Assembly: GCA_015233565.1 (NCBI GenBank)
Contig: JADFXM010000001.1
Coordinates: 62,001-126,000 of the forward strand
Origin: Candidatus Rifleibacteriota bacterium
GTDB taxonomy: Bacteria > Muiribacteriota > Ozemobacteria > Ozemobacterales > Ozemobacteraceae
Reading direction: 5' to 3'
DNA length: 64,000 bases
The notes beneath the pieces were generated by a model, which worked only from the letters and a program-made list of their open reading frames with translations, did no database searches and had not been told where the DNA came from. Made by a program: the position numbers and the translations under genes. Positions 1-8,643 of the stretch are shown here, piece after piece. Within the stretch, counting starts at the first letter, position 1. Each line of letters starts with the position of its first letter.

Positions 1-496
1 TTCTGAAAGGTAGAACTCATGAGAACGAATTTACCGTGCTAAAATTCCAGAACGATTATCCCCTTAGACCTTGCCGGAAATCCTCCCTTCGAGTTGCCCT
101 TATCCACCCGCAGAAAGCATCTCCCAATCTCAAACTAACTTGTTATCCAACTTAACGCGAGGCTAACAAATTATTATATAGTTTTCGGAAACGCATCTTT
201 CCAAGTCTGCCCAACTGTTCAACTCTATAGGACACAATACCCAATGATTTGATTTGGTCAGCTTCCGGAAGGTTTGTCCAGTTGCAAACTACAGAAGAAT
301 TGCATCCGAACCAATAACCTTTCTTTGAAGATAGTTTAGATGGAAAATTCAAAATAGTTTTTTTTCGGAAAACTTGCTCGATTCAGGCTAATTGCACAAA
401 CTTTTGTTGGTTTGTCCAGTCATCAAAAACATTTATTGCTTTTCATCGAATGTTGAGTTATTATAAGCCCACTTTTTTTGACAGGGAAAACTACCT
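1..496. other. Gene-free left edge
   Basis: I see no convincing gene here. A short minus-strand open frame (152-352) starts with TTG, lacks a ribosome binding site and resembles no family I know. The last 60 bases carry a possible promoter for the downstream operon. Confidence 0.5.
436..464 (+). promoter_or_regulatory. Possible sigma70-type promoter of the hydrogenase-like operon
   Basis: TTGCTT (436-441), a 17-base spacer and TATTAT (459-464) lie 32 bases before the first start codon of the operon. The -35 box is imperfect and the surrounding DNA is AT-rich, so a chance match is possible. Confidence 0.3.
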
Positions 497-1165
497 ATGG
501 AACTCACATTACATGAAGTTGTAAGGTTATTAAACGTTTCAGAAAAACAAATTCATCAGTGGGTGGATTCAGAGGAGATCCCGGTTTACAGAGTCCAGGA
601 TCGCCTGATATTTAATAGAGATGAGGTCATTGATTGGGCCGCGGTTAAGCACCTTAACACAACTCTTGAAAAGCTTGAAGACAACATTTCTCCGGTAAAA
701 CCCAAGCCAATTTTTGTTAATGCTCTGAGACGAGGCGGGGTATTACATGATGTAAAAGGAAATGATCGCCGGGAAGTGTTAAAAGAAATTTCCATCTTAC
801 TTCCAATGCCTCCAGATTGTGATCGGGACTTGGTTTTTCAAATGTTTATTGCTCGGGAAATTGCAAATTCAACCGGAGTAGGTGATGGAATAGCTTTACC
901 ACATGTTCAAAATCCGATGATATTGCATGTCCCCGAATCGCAAGTAACAATCGCTTTTTTAAAGAAACCTGTTGATTTTGATGCTCCGGACAAAAAACCT
1001 GTATTTTGTCTCTTTAACATTATTTCCACGTCTGTTAAGGAACACATCCAAATGCTTTCCCATATCGCAAATGTTCTTAGAAACAATGAATTCATGGCCA
1101 CTCTTCGTGAGAAAGGGCCGTTTGAAAAGATTGTCAGGATGGCCGAAATGGCCGAAATTTCTTGA
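497..1165 (+). CDS. HTH (excisionase/MerR-like) - PTS EIIA(Ntr)-like fusion regulator
   Basis: 222 residues. Residues 1-52 look like the short winged HTH of the excisionase/HTH_17 family (ends in the typical RLIFNRDEVIDW). Residues ~75-220 form a PtsN/EIIA-fructose-type domain with the phospho-histidine motif GDGIALPHV (His136). EIIA domains accept phosphate from HPr and act by binding partners; joined to a DNA-binding domain this should be a regulator, not a transporter part. The gene ends 3 bases before the first membrane subunit of the hydrogenase-like complex, so it is very probably co-transcribed with it and may sense energy or carbon status for it. The domain call is firm; the role is inference. 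Confidence 0.85.
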   Translation: MELTLHEVVRLLNVSEKQIHQWVDSEEIPVYRVQDRLIFNRDEVIDWAAVKHLNTTLEKLEDNISPVKPKPIFVNALRRGGVLHDVKGNDRREVLKEISILLPMPPDCDRDLVFQMFIAREIANSTGVGDGIALPHVQNPMILHVPESQVTIAFLKKPVDFDAPDKKPVFCLFNIISTSVKEHIQMLSHIANVLRNNEFMATLREKGPFEKIVRMAEMAEIS

Positions 1166-1168
1166 AAA

Positions 1169-3205
1169 ATGACATTGAGCATATTTCAAATCTGCCTGAT
1201 ACTACCTATTATTGGCGGGTTGGGAAGCTTAATAACAGCTCCGCTACCTAAATTTTCCAAATGGTTTGGGGCGTCGTTATTGGTCTTGGGGTCAATTATA
1301 GGATTATTTCTTTGTATTCAAGCTTTTTTTACAGGAAACCAATTTCAGGAGAGCTTCTCGTTATCGGTTCCATTTGGCGACTTTAAAATTGGCTTGGATT
1401 CGCTTTCCACGTTTTTTCTTTTTCCAGTGTTCTTACTCGGCGGCTTGGGAACCATATATGGAACTAAATATATGGATGCCGACCATTCTGATACCAATAA
1501 GGCAACCAGTCATAACTCCCATCCAAAAGCTGATTTTTCAATAGCAAGTTTTTCTTTTTTAGTAGCTGGCATGGCACTAGTGCTAGTTTCTAGAAATGCT
1601 CTGCTTTTTTTGATAGCCTGGGAACTAATGACAGTAGCCTCTTTTTTTCTTGTTGTTCATGATGGCGAAAAACCTGAAAGCAGGGATGCAGGGTTTGTTT
1701 ATCTGGTTGCCGCCCACTTTGGAACGGCTTTTTTGATTTTTTTCTTTCTTTTTCTTGCCACAAAATCCGGCTCTTTGGATTTCGACTCCTTCACAAAAAT
1801 AGCGATTTCAGAGAAAGCCCGTAATCTGCTTTTTATTTTTGCCTTTATCGGGTTTGGAACAAAGGCTGGTTTAATTCCTTTTCATGTCTGGCTTCCTGAG
1901 GCCCACCCCGCAGCCCCCAGTCATGTTTCAGCTATTATGTCCGGAATAATGATAAAAACAGGAATTTATGGACTTATGAGAGCCATTTTCTTTTTGGGCC
2001 TGCCTCAACAATGGTGGGGATTCCTTTTAATGATCATCGGAACCATGGGTGGGCTCTATGGAATCCTATTTGCTTTGGCTCAAACTGATTTTAAGCGACT
2101 TCTGGCTTATTCGAGTGTTGAAAATGCAGGAATTATTGCACTTGGCCTTGGAACCGGCGTAGTATGCGCCTCCAAGGGATTGGTAATGCCTTCTGTTCTT
2201 GCTCTTTCTGGTGCATTTCTTCATATATTGAACCATTCCCTTTACAAAAGTTTGATGTTCTTAGGCGCAGGAGTGATATTGCATTCCACCGGCTCAAGGG
2301 ACATCAATTTCATGGGTGGTTTACTGAAAATAATGCCTCGGATGGGAATTTCTCTGTTAACCGGTGCTGCAGCAATTTCGGGCCTTCCCCCTTTAAACGG
2401 CTTTATCAGCGAATTTTTGATTTATTCTGCTCTTTTTAGTTTTTTGATTTCTTCCATTTCTACTGCAGGCGCATTTTCAAGTATGGTTATATTGGTTCTT
2501 TGCATTACTGGACTCGCGCTAATCGGGGGACTAGCAACAGCATGTTTTGCAAAGTTTTTTGGACTTGTTTTCCTGGGAGAGCCGAGAAATGAAACTCTGA
2601 AACACCTTACAGAACCATCATATCCAATGCTGATTCCGATAATGATTCTGGCTTTTTTATGCGTTCTGATAACTGCTTTCTCCTCTTTTTTACTTCCCTG
2701 TTTCACCCCTATTATTACAATTGTCTCAGGTTTTCCATCTTCCGATATACTTTCCAAGCTGGAAATTACAGCCAAGCTAATCAGAGCAGTAGTTATAATT
2801 TTTGGTTTTCTGGTTGTTCTTATCGCTTCAATCGCCAATCTTCGTCGTCATCTCCTTAAAGGAAGGAAAATAGAATCATCTGGTACCTGGGATTGTGGGT
2901 ATGCCCAACCATCTTCAAGTATGCAATACAGAAGCTTCTCCTTTATTCAGCCGTTAACAGAGGTTTTTTCCTTTTTGCTACGTCCAACCTATTTCGAATC
3001 CCAACCTTCTGGCATCCTTCCATCGGAATCTGTTTATAAAGTTAAAATCAGAGATCTCTTCCAGAGAAAACTAATTAAACCTATTTTTTCAGGCTCCGAA
3101 AAATTTCTGTTCTCTTTACATTGGATCCAACAGGGGCAAATTCAAGTGTATATATTATATCTCGCTCTTGCTCTGGCAGGGCTATTGGTGTGGAACTTAT
3201 GGTAG
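1169..3205 (+). CDS. hyfB: Hydrogenase-4 subunit B-like (NuoL/Mrp antiporter family) membrane subunit
   Basis: 678 residues, highly hydrophobic throughout (about 15-16 membrane segments). It belongs to the NuoL/NuoM/MrpA antiporter superfamily: the TM5 glutamate motif LLFLIAWELM and the TM7-8 block GTKAGLIPFHVWLPEAH are intact, including the lysine and histidine used for proton or ion movement. The C-terminal GTWDCGYAQPSSSMQYR stretch is typical of HyfB/HycC rather than NuoL. It should form an ion-pumping arm of the complex encoded by the next five genes. The stop overlaps the next start by 7 bases. Named by homology; the complex is probably not a hydrogenase (see the large subunit). Confidence 0.88.
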   Translation: MTLSIFQICLILPIIGGLGSLITAPLPKFSKWFGASLLVLGSIIGLFLCIQAFFTGNQFQESFSLSVPFGDFKIGLDSLSTFFLFPVFLLGGLGTIYGTKYMDADHSDTNKATSHNSHPKADFSIASFSFLVAGMALVLVSRNALLFLIAWELMTVASFFLVVHDGEKPESRDAGFVYLVAAHFGTAFLIFFFLFLATKSGSLDFDSFTKIAISEKARNLLFIFAFIGFGTKAGLIPFHVWLPEAHPAAPSHVSAIMSGIMIKTGIYGLMRAIFFLGLPQQWWGFLLMIIGTMGGLYGILFALAQTDFKRLLAYSSVENAGIIALGLGTGVVCASKGLVMPSVLALSGAFLHILNHSLYKSLMFLGAGVILHSTGSRDINFMGGLLKIMPRMGISLLTGAAAISGLPPLNGFISEFLIYSALFSFLISSISTAGAFSSMVILVLCITGLALIGGLATACFAKFFGLVFLGEPRNETLKHLTEPSYPMLIPIMILAFLCVLITAFSSFLLPCFTPIITIVSGFPSSDILSKLEITAKLIRAVVIIFGFLVVLIASIANLRRHLLKGRKIESSGTWDCGYAQPSSSMQYRSFSFIQPLTEVFSFLLRPTYFESQPSGILPSESVYKVKIRDLFQRKLIKPIFSGSEKFLFSLHWIQQGQIQVYILYLALALAGLLVWNLW

Positions 3206-4116
3206 AACTCCATTTTATAGGACTTTTTAACGTTGTTTTGGCACTGATCTTTTCACCACTTTTGTTTGGAATCATCAACCGTGTCAAGGCCTTCTTCGGA
3301 GGGCGTCAAGGACAGCCTTTGTTCCAACCATATTACGACATCAGAAAATTGTTGTACAAAGGCCAGGTTTATAGCAAAACGACAAGCCTGATTTTTGTTG
3401 CAGGACCTATTGTCAGCCTTGCTTCAATGATTGTAATCACCCTGATTTTCCCCTTTGGAGGGATTAAAGCTTTTTTTGCTTTTCCAGGCGATATACTCGT
3501 TTTCGCTTATCTCTTCGGGCTAATCAGATTTCTGACGGTTCTCGCCGCACTCGACACTGGATCAGCATTTGAAGGGATGGGAGCTAGCAGAGAAGTAACT
3601 TTTTCAGCACTTGCAGAATTGTCCCTTTTTGTCGGATTGATCGCATTGATTATGAAAACAAACTCATACTCACTTTCACAGATATATACAGGAATCTCCG
3701 CTGAAACGTGGATTTCTTCAGGAGTAGCCTTTATTCTAGTCGCAGCAGCTTTTTTCATTGTTTTTCTCGCGGAAAATGCACGAATTCCTGTCGATGACCC
3801 TAACACCCATCTCGAATTAACCATGATTCATGAAGTAATGGTTCTTGATCACAGCGGAGTTGATTTTGCTTTCATACAATATGCCGCTTCTTTGAAGATG
3901 TGGATTATCGGAAATCTGATCGTTGGATTATTCACTTCGCTTGGTGGAAGTAACATTTCATCAGTTATCATTGGAATTTGCGGAACCATCCTTTTGGCAA
4001 TTGCTACAGGTGTGATTGAGTCGATTATGGGAAGACTCAAGCTAGTTCGCGTCCCACAACTTCTGGTTGGCGCACTTGTTCTCGCCTCTCTTGCAGCTAT
4101 TCTTGGGGGAAAATAA
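3199..4116 (+). CDS. hyfC: Hydrogenase-4 subunit C-like (NuoH family) membrane anchor
   Basis: 305 residues when started at ATG 3199, which sits inside the end of the preceding gene; the longer open frame from 3121 would add 26 polar residues not found in the family. About eight membrane helices. Family marks are GGRQGQPLFQPYYDI near the N-terminus and ENARIPVDDPNTHLELTMIH, the NuoH/HyfC loop that contacts the hydrophilic NuoB/NuoD-like subunits. It anchors the peripheral arm to the membrane and couples redox chemistry to ion movement. The next gene begins immediately at its stop codon. Confidence 0.9.
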   Translation: MVELHFIGLFNVVLALIFSPLLFGIINRVKAFFGGRQGQPLFQPYYDIRKLLYKGQVYSKTTSLIFVAGPIVSLASMIVITLIFPFGGIKAFFAFPGDILVFAYLFGLIRFLTVLAALDTGSAFEGMGASREVTFSALAELSLFVGLIALIMKTNSYSLSQIYTGISAETWISSGVAFILVAAAFFIVFLAENARIPVDDPNTHLELTMIHEVMVLDHSGVDFAFIQYAASLKMWIIGNLIVGLFTSLGGSNISSVIIGICGTILLAIATGVIESIMGRLKLVRVPQLLVGALVLASLAAILGGK

Positions 4117-4764
4117 ATGAACGGATTTGTTGACGCAATTCTCGTTTTCATTGTTCTGGCTAACATGTTCCTTCTTGGTTCAGGTCGTCTGGGTGTTTAT
4201 ATCCGGATTGTTGCCGTTCAGAGCATAATTCTTTCACTTCTTTTCATGGATTCTAATGATTTTTTACACTTCCATAGTTTAATCATTCCATTTGTAACAA
4301 TTATTATCAAAGGAGTGATCTTCCCTACAATTTTGTTTCGGGCTGTCAGGGAAACAGGTGTAAAAAAAGAAATTGAGCCTTTTGTCAGCTATAATTTTTC
4401 GCTTTTTATTGGAATTGCAGTCTGGATATTTTCACTCTGGCTGGGAAAAAGGCTCCCCATGCCACTTGCTGCCGATTCGGATTTGATTTTTCCAGTAACT
4501 ATTTTTACGGCATTTGTTGGACTTTTTCTGATCGTTTCTCGAAGAAATGCGATTACTCAAGTTCTTGGATACCTGGTTCTTGAAAATGGAATTTATATTT
4601 TCGGCTCAGCAATCCAATCACAGCAACCTTTCCTTGTTGAGCTGGGAATTTTGCTGGATATTTTTGTTGCAGTGTTTGTGATGGTCATTACTCTGTTTCA
4701 AATCAACCGTGAAATAGGTGATATAAAGATGGATACCTCCAAACTCGCTGCTTTAAAGGACTGA
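4117..4764 (+). CDS. hyfE: Hydrogenase-4 subunit E-like membrane protein
   Basis: 215 residues, six to seven hydrophobic segments. HyfE family members combine a NuoK-like helix bundle with extra N-terminal helices; here the NuoK-like part is near residues 145-200 (QVLGYLVLENGIYIFG, with the buried glutamate). It should sit between the antiporter-like subunits and the HyfC-like anchor. It starts directly after the hyfC-like stop and ends 3 bases before the next start, so translation is probably coupled. Confidence 0.85.
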   Translation: MNGFVDAILVFIVLANMFLLGSGRLGVYIRIVAVQSIILSLLFMDSNDFLHFHSLIIPFVTIIIKGVIFPTILFRAVRETGVKKEIEPFVSYNFSLFIGIAVWIFSLWLGKRLPMPLAADSDLIFPVTIFTAFVGLFLIVSRRNAITQVLGYLVLENGIYIFGSAIQSQQPFLVELGILLDIFVAVFVMVITLFQINREIGDIKMDTSKLAALKD

Positions 4765-4767
4765 AAA

Positions 4768-6210
4768 ATGCTTTCAGGATTAATATTGATCCCATTGATT
4801 TGCGGATTATTGGCTCTTTTCCTGCCATTCAAAAATGTTCTGCATTTTCTTTTGATTTTTGTTGCTGTCATCCATGTTTGCTTGACCCTGGTGCTCTGGA
4901 ATTTCGATCCACAACCAATTTTCGATGGTTGTATCGCAATTGACGCACTTGGCAAACCTTTTTTGACCATTACCTCACTGCTTTTTTTGATGTCTGCGCT
5001 CTTCGGATTGAATGTCCTCAGAGGCGAAAGCCACCATTATTCGGCAGCCCATCAAGGAACGTATGTCGGTTGTTTGCTGATTTTCTTATCTACTATGACA
5101 CTCGTTACCCTCAGCCAGCATTTTGGGCTATTCTGGGTCGCAGTTGAAGCAACGACTCTTTCAAGCGCACCGTTAATATATTTTCACCGAAACGCCAGAT
5201 CATTGGAAGCCACTTGGAAATACCTCGTCATCTGTTCAGTCGGAATTGCATTGGCCCTAATGGGAAACTTCCTTCTTGCAGTTGCACTTTCATCAGCCAA
5301 AAGTGCCGAACAATCAATGATTTTAAAAGATTTAATAGCCAATGCTCCAAAAATGGCGATTCCATGGTTAAAAGTTGCATTTATTTTCTTTCTAATTGGT
5401 TATGGAAGCAAAATGGGACTCGCACCGATGCATACCTGGCTTCCTGATGCCCATAGTGAAGCCCCTTCGAATGTGTCCTGTCTTCTTTCGGGAGCACTTT
5501 TAAACTGTGCCTGCCTGGGTATTTTGAGAGCAAAGGAAATAGTAAACGCAGCCGGAATTGCCGATTTTGGCCAGGATTCATTGATCTTTCTCGGGCTTTT
5601 GTCAATGGCCTTTTCCGCCGTTTTTATGATTGGACAGACGGATTACAAAAGAATGCTTGCTTATTCCAGCGTTGAGCATATGGGAATAATCACTTTCGGT
5701 ATCGGTCTTGGGGGAGCTGGTGTATTTGGATCAATTTATCACGCAATCAATCATTCCCTTGCTAAAGGCCTTCTTTTCTTAACCGCTGGAAATATTTTGG
5801 AAAATTTCAAAACAAAGGCAATCGCGAATGTAAGCGGTATCAAGAAAGTCCTTCCTACGACTGGTTTTCTATGGATAGCAGGTTTTCTTGCTATTACAGG
5901 AATGCCGCCATTTGGAACTTTCGTCAGTGAATTTTCAATCCTGAAAGCCGCACTGGAACATGGAAAATATTTTTCCGCTATTCTGTTTCTGTTCTTTCTA
6001 TTTGTCATTTTTGTCGGAATGGCAAAACCATTTTTAAGTATGGCTTATGGAACTCCTTCTTCCCATATGGTTGAAAAGAAAATGCACGAAAAAATCCTTG
6101 CAATTATTCCTCCGATTATTCTTTGTTCGTTAGTTCTGATAGGTGGGTTATACCTTCCGAGTTCTGTCATGAAAGCGCTCAAGGCTGCCGCAGCCTTATT
6201 GGGAGGATAA
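4768..6210 (+). CDS. hyfF: Hydrogenase-4 subunit F-like (NuoM/NuoN family) membrane subunit
   Basis: 480 residues with about 14 membrane helices. The second antiporter-type subunit of the complex: FWVAVEATTL carries the TM5 glutamate and GSKMGLAPMHTWLPDAH the TM7 lysine and loop histidines. Length matches HyfF (about 480-530) rather than NuoL, and there is no long lateral helix extension. With the HyfB-like protein this gives two ion channels per complex. It is tightly packed between its neighbours (3-base gaps on both sides). Confidence 0.9.
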   Translation: MLSGLILIPLICGLLALFLPFKNVLHFLLIFVAVIHVCLTLVLWNFDPQPIFDGCIAIDALGKPFLTITSLLFLMSALFGLNVLRGESHHYSAAHQGTYVGCLLIFLSTMTLVTLSQHFGLFWVAVEATTLSSAPLIYFHRNARSLEATWKYLVICSVGIALALMGNFLLAVALSSAKSAEQSMILKDLIANAPKMAIPWLKVAFIFFLIGYGSKMGLAPMHTWLPDAHSEAPSNVSCLLSGALLNCACLGILRAKEIVNAAGIADFGQDSLIFLGLLSMAFSAVFMIGQTDYKRMLAYSSVEHMGIITFGIGLGGAGVFGSIYHAINHSLAKGLLFLTAGNILENFKTKAIANVSGIKKVLPTTGFLWIAGFLAITGMPPFGTFVSEFSILKAALEHGKYFSAILFLFFLFVIFVGMAKPFLSMAYGTPSSHMVEKKMHEKILAIIPPIILCSLVLIGGLYLPSSVMKALKAAAALLGG

Positions 6211-6213
6211 AAG

Positions 6214-7773
6214 ATGCCTGAAAAAATCTCCCTGTTTAACGGTCAAGTTGTTCCCCTAAGCTCATTATCCAAGCTTTCCATCGAAAATTTTCGAAGCCTG
6301 ATAATCGAAAGATGTAAAAACGGCGGCCGATTGATTTCTTTTTTCGGAACACCTGATTTTTCAACCTTGGATAAGGATTCAGGAAACAATTCCGAAAAAA
6401 ATGAAAGTAAAGTTGCATTAATAGCTATTGTTACTTCCGAAGACTATGGAAAAATCAACGTTTATCTATCTGAAGCCTCCGATTCTTATCCGGCCATCAC
6501 CCCAGATTGCACTCAAGCCCATTGGTTCGAGCGAGAAATTGCCGAACAATGGGGAATCAAACCTCTAGGGCACCCATGGCTTAAACCGATTCGATTCCAT
6601 GCATCATACAGAAAGAAAAAGGATGCCTGGGATCGTACAAACGAAAAAGAGATTCTACCGTGTGTAACTGATTTTTATAAGGTTAATGGCGACGAAATTC
6701 ACGAAGTAGCTGTTGGTCCAGTGCATGCAGGAGTAATAGAACCTGGACATTTCCGATTTCAGTGCGCAGGCGAAAAAGTCCTCCATCTTGAAATATCCCT
6801 CGGCTATCAATATAGAGGTATTGAGAAAGCATTAGTTGGTGGTCCTGATTCCAGAACCTGGCATTATATCCAAACTTTGGCTGGTGACACTACAATCGGG
6901 CACTCTTTGGCTTATTCCGAGCTGATTGAGGCTTTTACCGGCAACAAGGCTTTTGCTAGAGCACAATCTCTCAGAGGAATAGCACTTGAATTGGAGCGAC
7001 TCGCTAACCATACCGGCGATCTTGGGGCTTTGGCCGGAGATGTTGGTTTTTTGCCAACCGCCTCATTTTGTGGAAGATTAAGAGGTGACTTTCTAAATTT
7101 AACAGCCCTTTTATGTGGAAATCGGTTTGGCCGTGGAATGGTCAGACCTGGAGGGGTAGGCTTCGATGTGGATTCTTCGCGCATAAAAACTCTCCTGGAC
7201 AAGCTGAAAATTACTTCCAGTGAAGTAGCCGGAGCAATTGACCTTATGTGGGAAACTCCTTCAGTCCTTGCCAGATTTGAAAATACCGGAAAACTGCAAT
7301 CCAGTGTTGCAAAAGACCTTGGATTGGTAGGAGTTGCTGCAAGGGCCTGCGGAATTGAAAATGACACGAGATTTGATTTTCCATCAGGGGTTTACCGATT
7401 TTTTCAAACTCCGGTTTCAACATGGAATGACGGAGATGTCTTCGCACGAGCTTATGTCCGATGGCTTGAAATACAACGCTCCGAGAAAATGATTACTGAA
7501 CTGGCAAAATCACTTCCCGAATCTCAAATTTTTTCGGACTATGAGGGACTAAAACCCAACATGTTTGGAATCTCTTTAACCGAGGGCTGGCGGGGTGAAA
7601 TTTGCCATGCCGCATTTACTGATGCACGTGGACGATTTTCTTGGTACAAAATTGTTGATCCTTCTTTCCACAACTGGATGGGACTCGCAAATTCATTAAG
7701 AAACCAGGAGATATCAGATTTTCCGCTATGCAATAAAAGCTTTAATCTCTCTTATTGCGGACATGATTTATAG
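6214..7773 (+). CDS. hyfG: NiFe-hydrogenase-like large subunit (NuoC-NuoD fusion) lacking the metal-binding cysteines
   Basis: 519 residues. Residues ~20-135 are NuoC-like and ~165-519 are NuoD/hydrogenase-large-subunit-like (HLEISLGYQYRGIEKAL, LERLANHTGDLG). In group 4 hydrogenases the NiFe site is held by CGIC before a conserved His-Ser, and by DPCxSC at the C-terminus. Here the first motif is replaced by A223-G-D-T226 before H230-S231. The C-terminus reads NKSFNLSYCGHDL, with S and G where the two cysteines should be and one cysteine one place off. A NiFe centre therefore cannot be built in the usual way, and there is no C-terminal extension for a maturation protease. This is the hallmark of Ehr complexes; the substrate is unknown. 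Confidence 0.9.
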   Translation: MPEKISLFNGQVVPLSSLSKLSIENFRSLIIERCKNGGRLISFFGTPDFSTLDKDSGNNSEKNESKVALIAIVTSEDYGKINVYLSEASDSYPAITPDCTQAHWFEREIAEQWGIKPLGHPWLKPIRFHASYRKKKDAWDRTNEKEILPCVTDFYKVNGDEIHEVAVGPVHAGVIEPGHFRFQCAGEKVLHLEISLGYQYRGIEKALVGGPDSRTWHYIQTLAGDTTIGHSLAYSELIEAFTGNKAFARAQSLRGIALELERLANHTGDLGALAGDVGFLPTASFCGRLRGDFLNLTALLCGNRFGRGMVRPGGVGFDVDSSRIKTLLDKLKITSSEVAGAIDLMWETPSVLARFENTGKLQSSVAKDLGLVGVAARACGIENDTRFDFPSGVYRFFQTPVSTWNDGDVFARAYVRWLEIQRSEKMITELAKSLPESQIFSDYEGLKPNMFGISLTEGWRGEICHAAFTDARGRFSWYKIVDPSFHNWMGLANSLRNQEISDFPLCNKSFNLSYCGHDL

Positions 7774-7822
7774 GACACTTGCAAATACCTAAACGCTTAC
7801 TATTTCATACGCTGGGGCTAAT

Positions 7823-8590
7823 ATGCTGAATGTATTATTAGAAAGATTTAGACAGGGTTATCGAACCATCCCATATCCGGACGTGCCTCCCGTTTTACCT
7901 GACCGACTTCGCGGACTGCCAACATTGGATTTTTCTTTGTGCGAGGAGTCCTGTCAAAAATGTTTCGTTGTTTGCCCAACAAAAGCACTTTCAAAAGATG
8001 AGCAGGGAACTTTTATGGATTTGGGAAAATGCCTTTTTTGCGGTGAATGCGAAAAAGTTTGCCCAAATGGATGCATAAAATTTACCTCAGAATATCGACT
8101 TTCAGTAAGAAAACGCGAAAATTTGATCTTCAGAGGGGAACACCTCCAACGAGCTGAACCTCTTGAGGAATCAATGAAGTCAATATTTTCGCACTCCTTT
8201 AAAATCAGGCAAGTCAGCGCATCTGGATGCAATGCTTGTGAAGCAGACATCAATGTCTTGGGCACACCAGGCTTCGACCTCGGACGCTTCGGAATACAGG
8301 TTGTTGCTTCCCCGAGACATGCAGATGCAATTATGATTACCGGACCAGTTTCAAGAAATATGCAATTAGCACTTGAAAAAACCTATTTTTCAGTTCCCAC
8401 ACCGCGATTTGTGATTGCATCCGGGGCTTGTGCAATAAATGGCGGCCCTTTTATCGGACTTCCTGATGTAAATAACGGAGTTGCAGGAGGTTCTCTAAAA
8501 GTAGATCTTTTTATTCCAGGCTGCCCCCCCCACCCAATGACAATTTTGGATGGACTATTGAGGTTCTTGGGCCGGCTCAAGCAAAATTAA
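7823..8590 (+). CDS. hyfI: Fused ferredoxin (HyfH-like) and NuoB/HyfI-like small subunit
   Basis: 255 residues. Residues ~35-95 carry two [4Fe-4S] motifs, CEESCQKCFVVCP and CLFCGECEKVCP. Residues ~125-250 are a NuoB/HyfI domain with a complete N2-type cluster set: SGCNACE, SGACA and PGCPPHP. Two proteins that are separate in E. coli Hyf are thus joined, giving an electron wire of three clusters to the large subunit. The gap to the previous gene (49 bases) is the largest in the operon. All cluster ligands are intact, in contrast to the large-subunit active site, so electron transfer to something other than protons is likely. A C8 run encodes the PGCPPHP motif. Confidence 0.9.
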   Translation: MLNVLLERFRQGYRTIPYPDVPPVLPDRLRGLPTLDFSLCEESCQKCFVVCPTKALSKDEQGTFMDLGKCLFCGECEKVCPNGCIKFTSEYRLSVRKRENLIFRGEHLQRAEPLEESMKSIFSHSFKIRQVSASGCNACEADINVLGTPGFDLGRFGIQVVASPRHADAIMITGPVSRNMQLALEKTYFSVPTPRFVIASGACAINGGPFIGLPDVNNGVAGGSLKVDLFIPGCPPHPMTILDGLLRFLGRLKQN

Positions 8591-8643
8591 TCATTTTCTT
8601 AACAGAATTGTAGCAAATTTACCTATCTCAAGTGTATAAATAC

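Noticed and set aside
152..352. 66-residue minus-strand open frame
   Set aside because: TTG start, no ribosome site and no recognisable family.
6214..7773. Calling this a true group 4 NiFe hydrogenase
   Set aside because: None of the four metal-binding cysteines is in place, so the usual active site cannot form; only the fold and the partners are hydrogenase-like.
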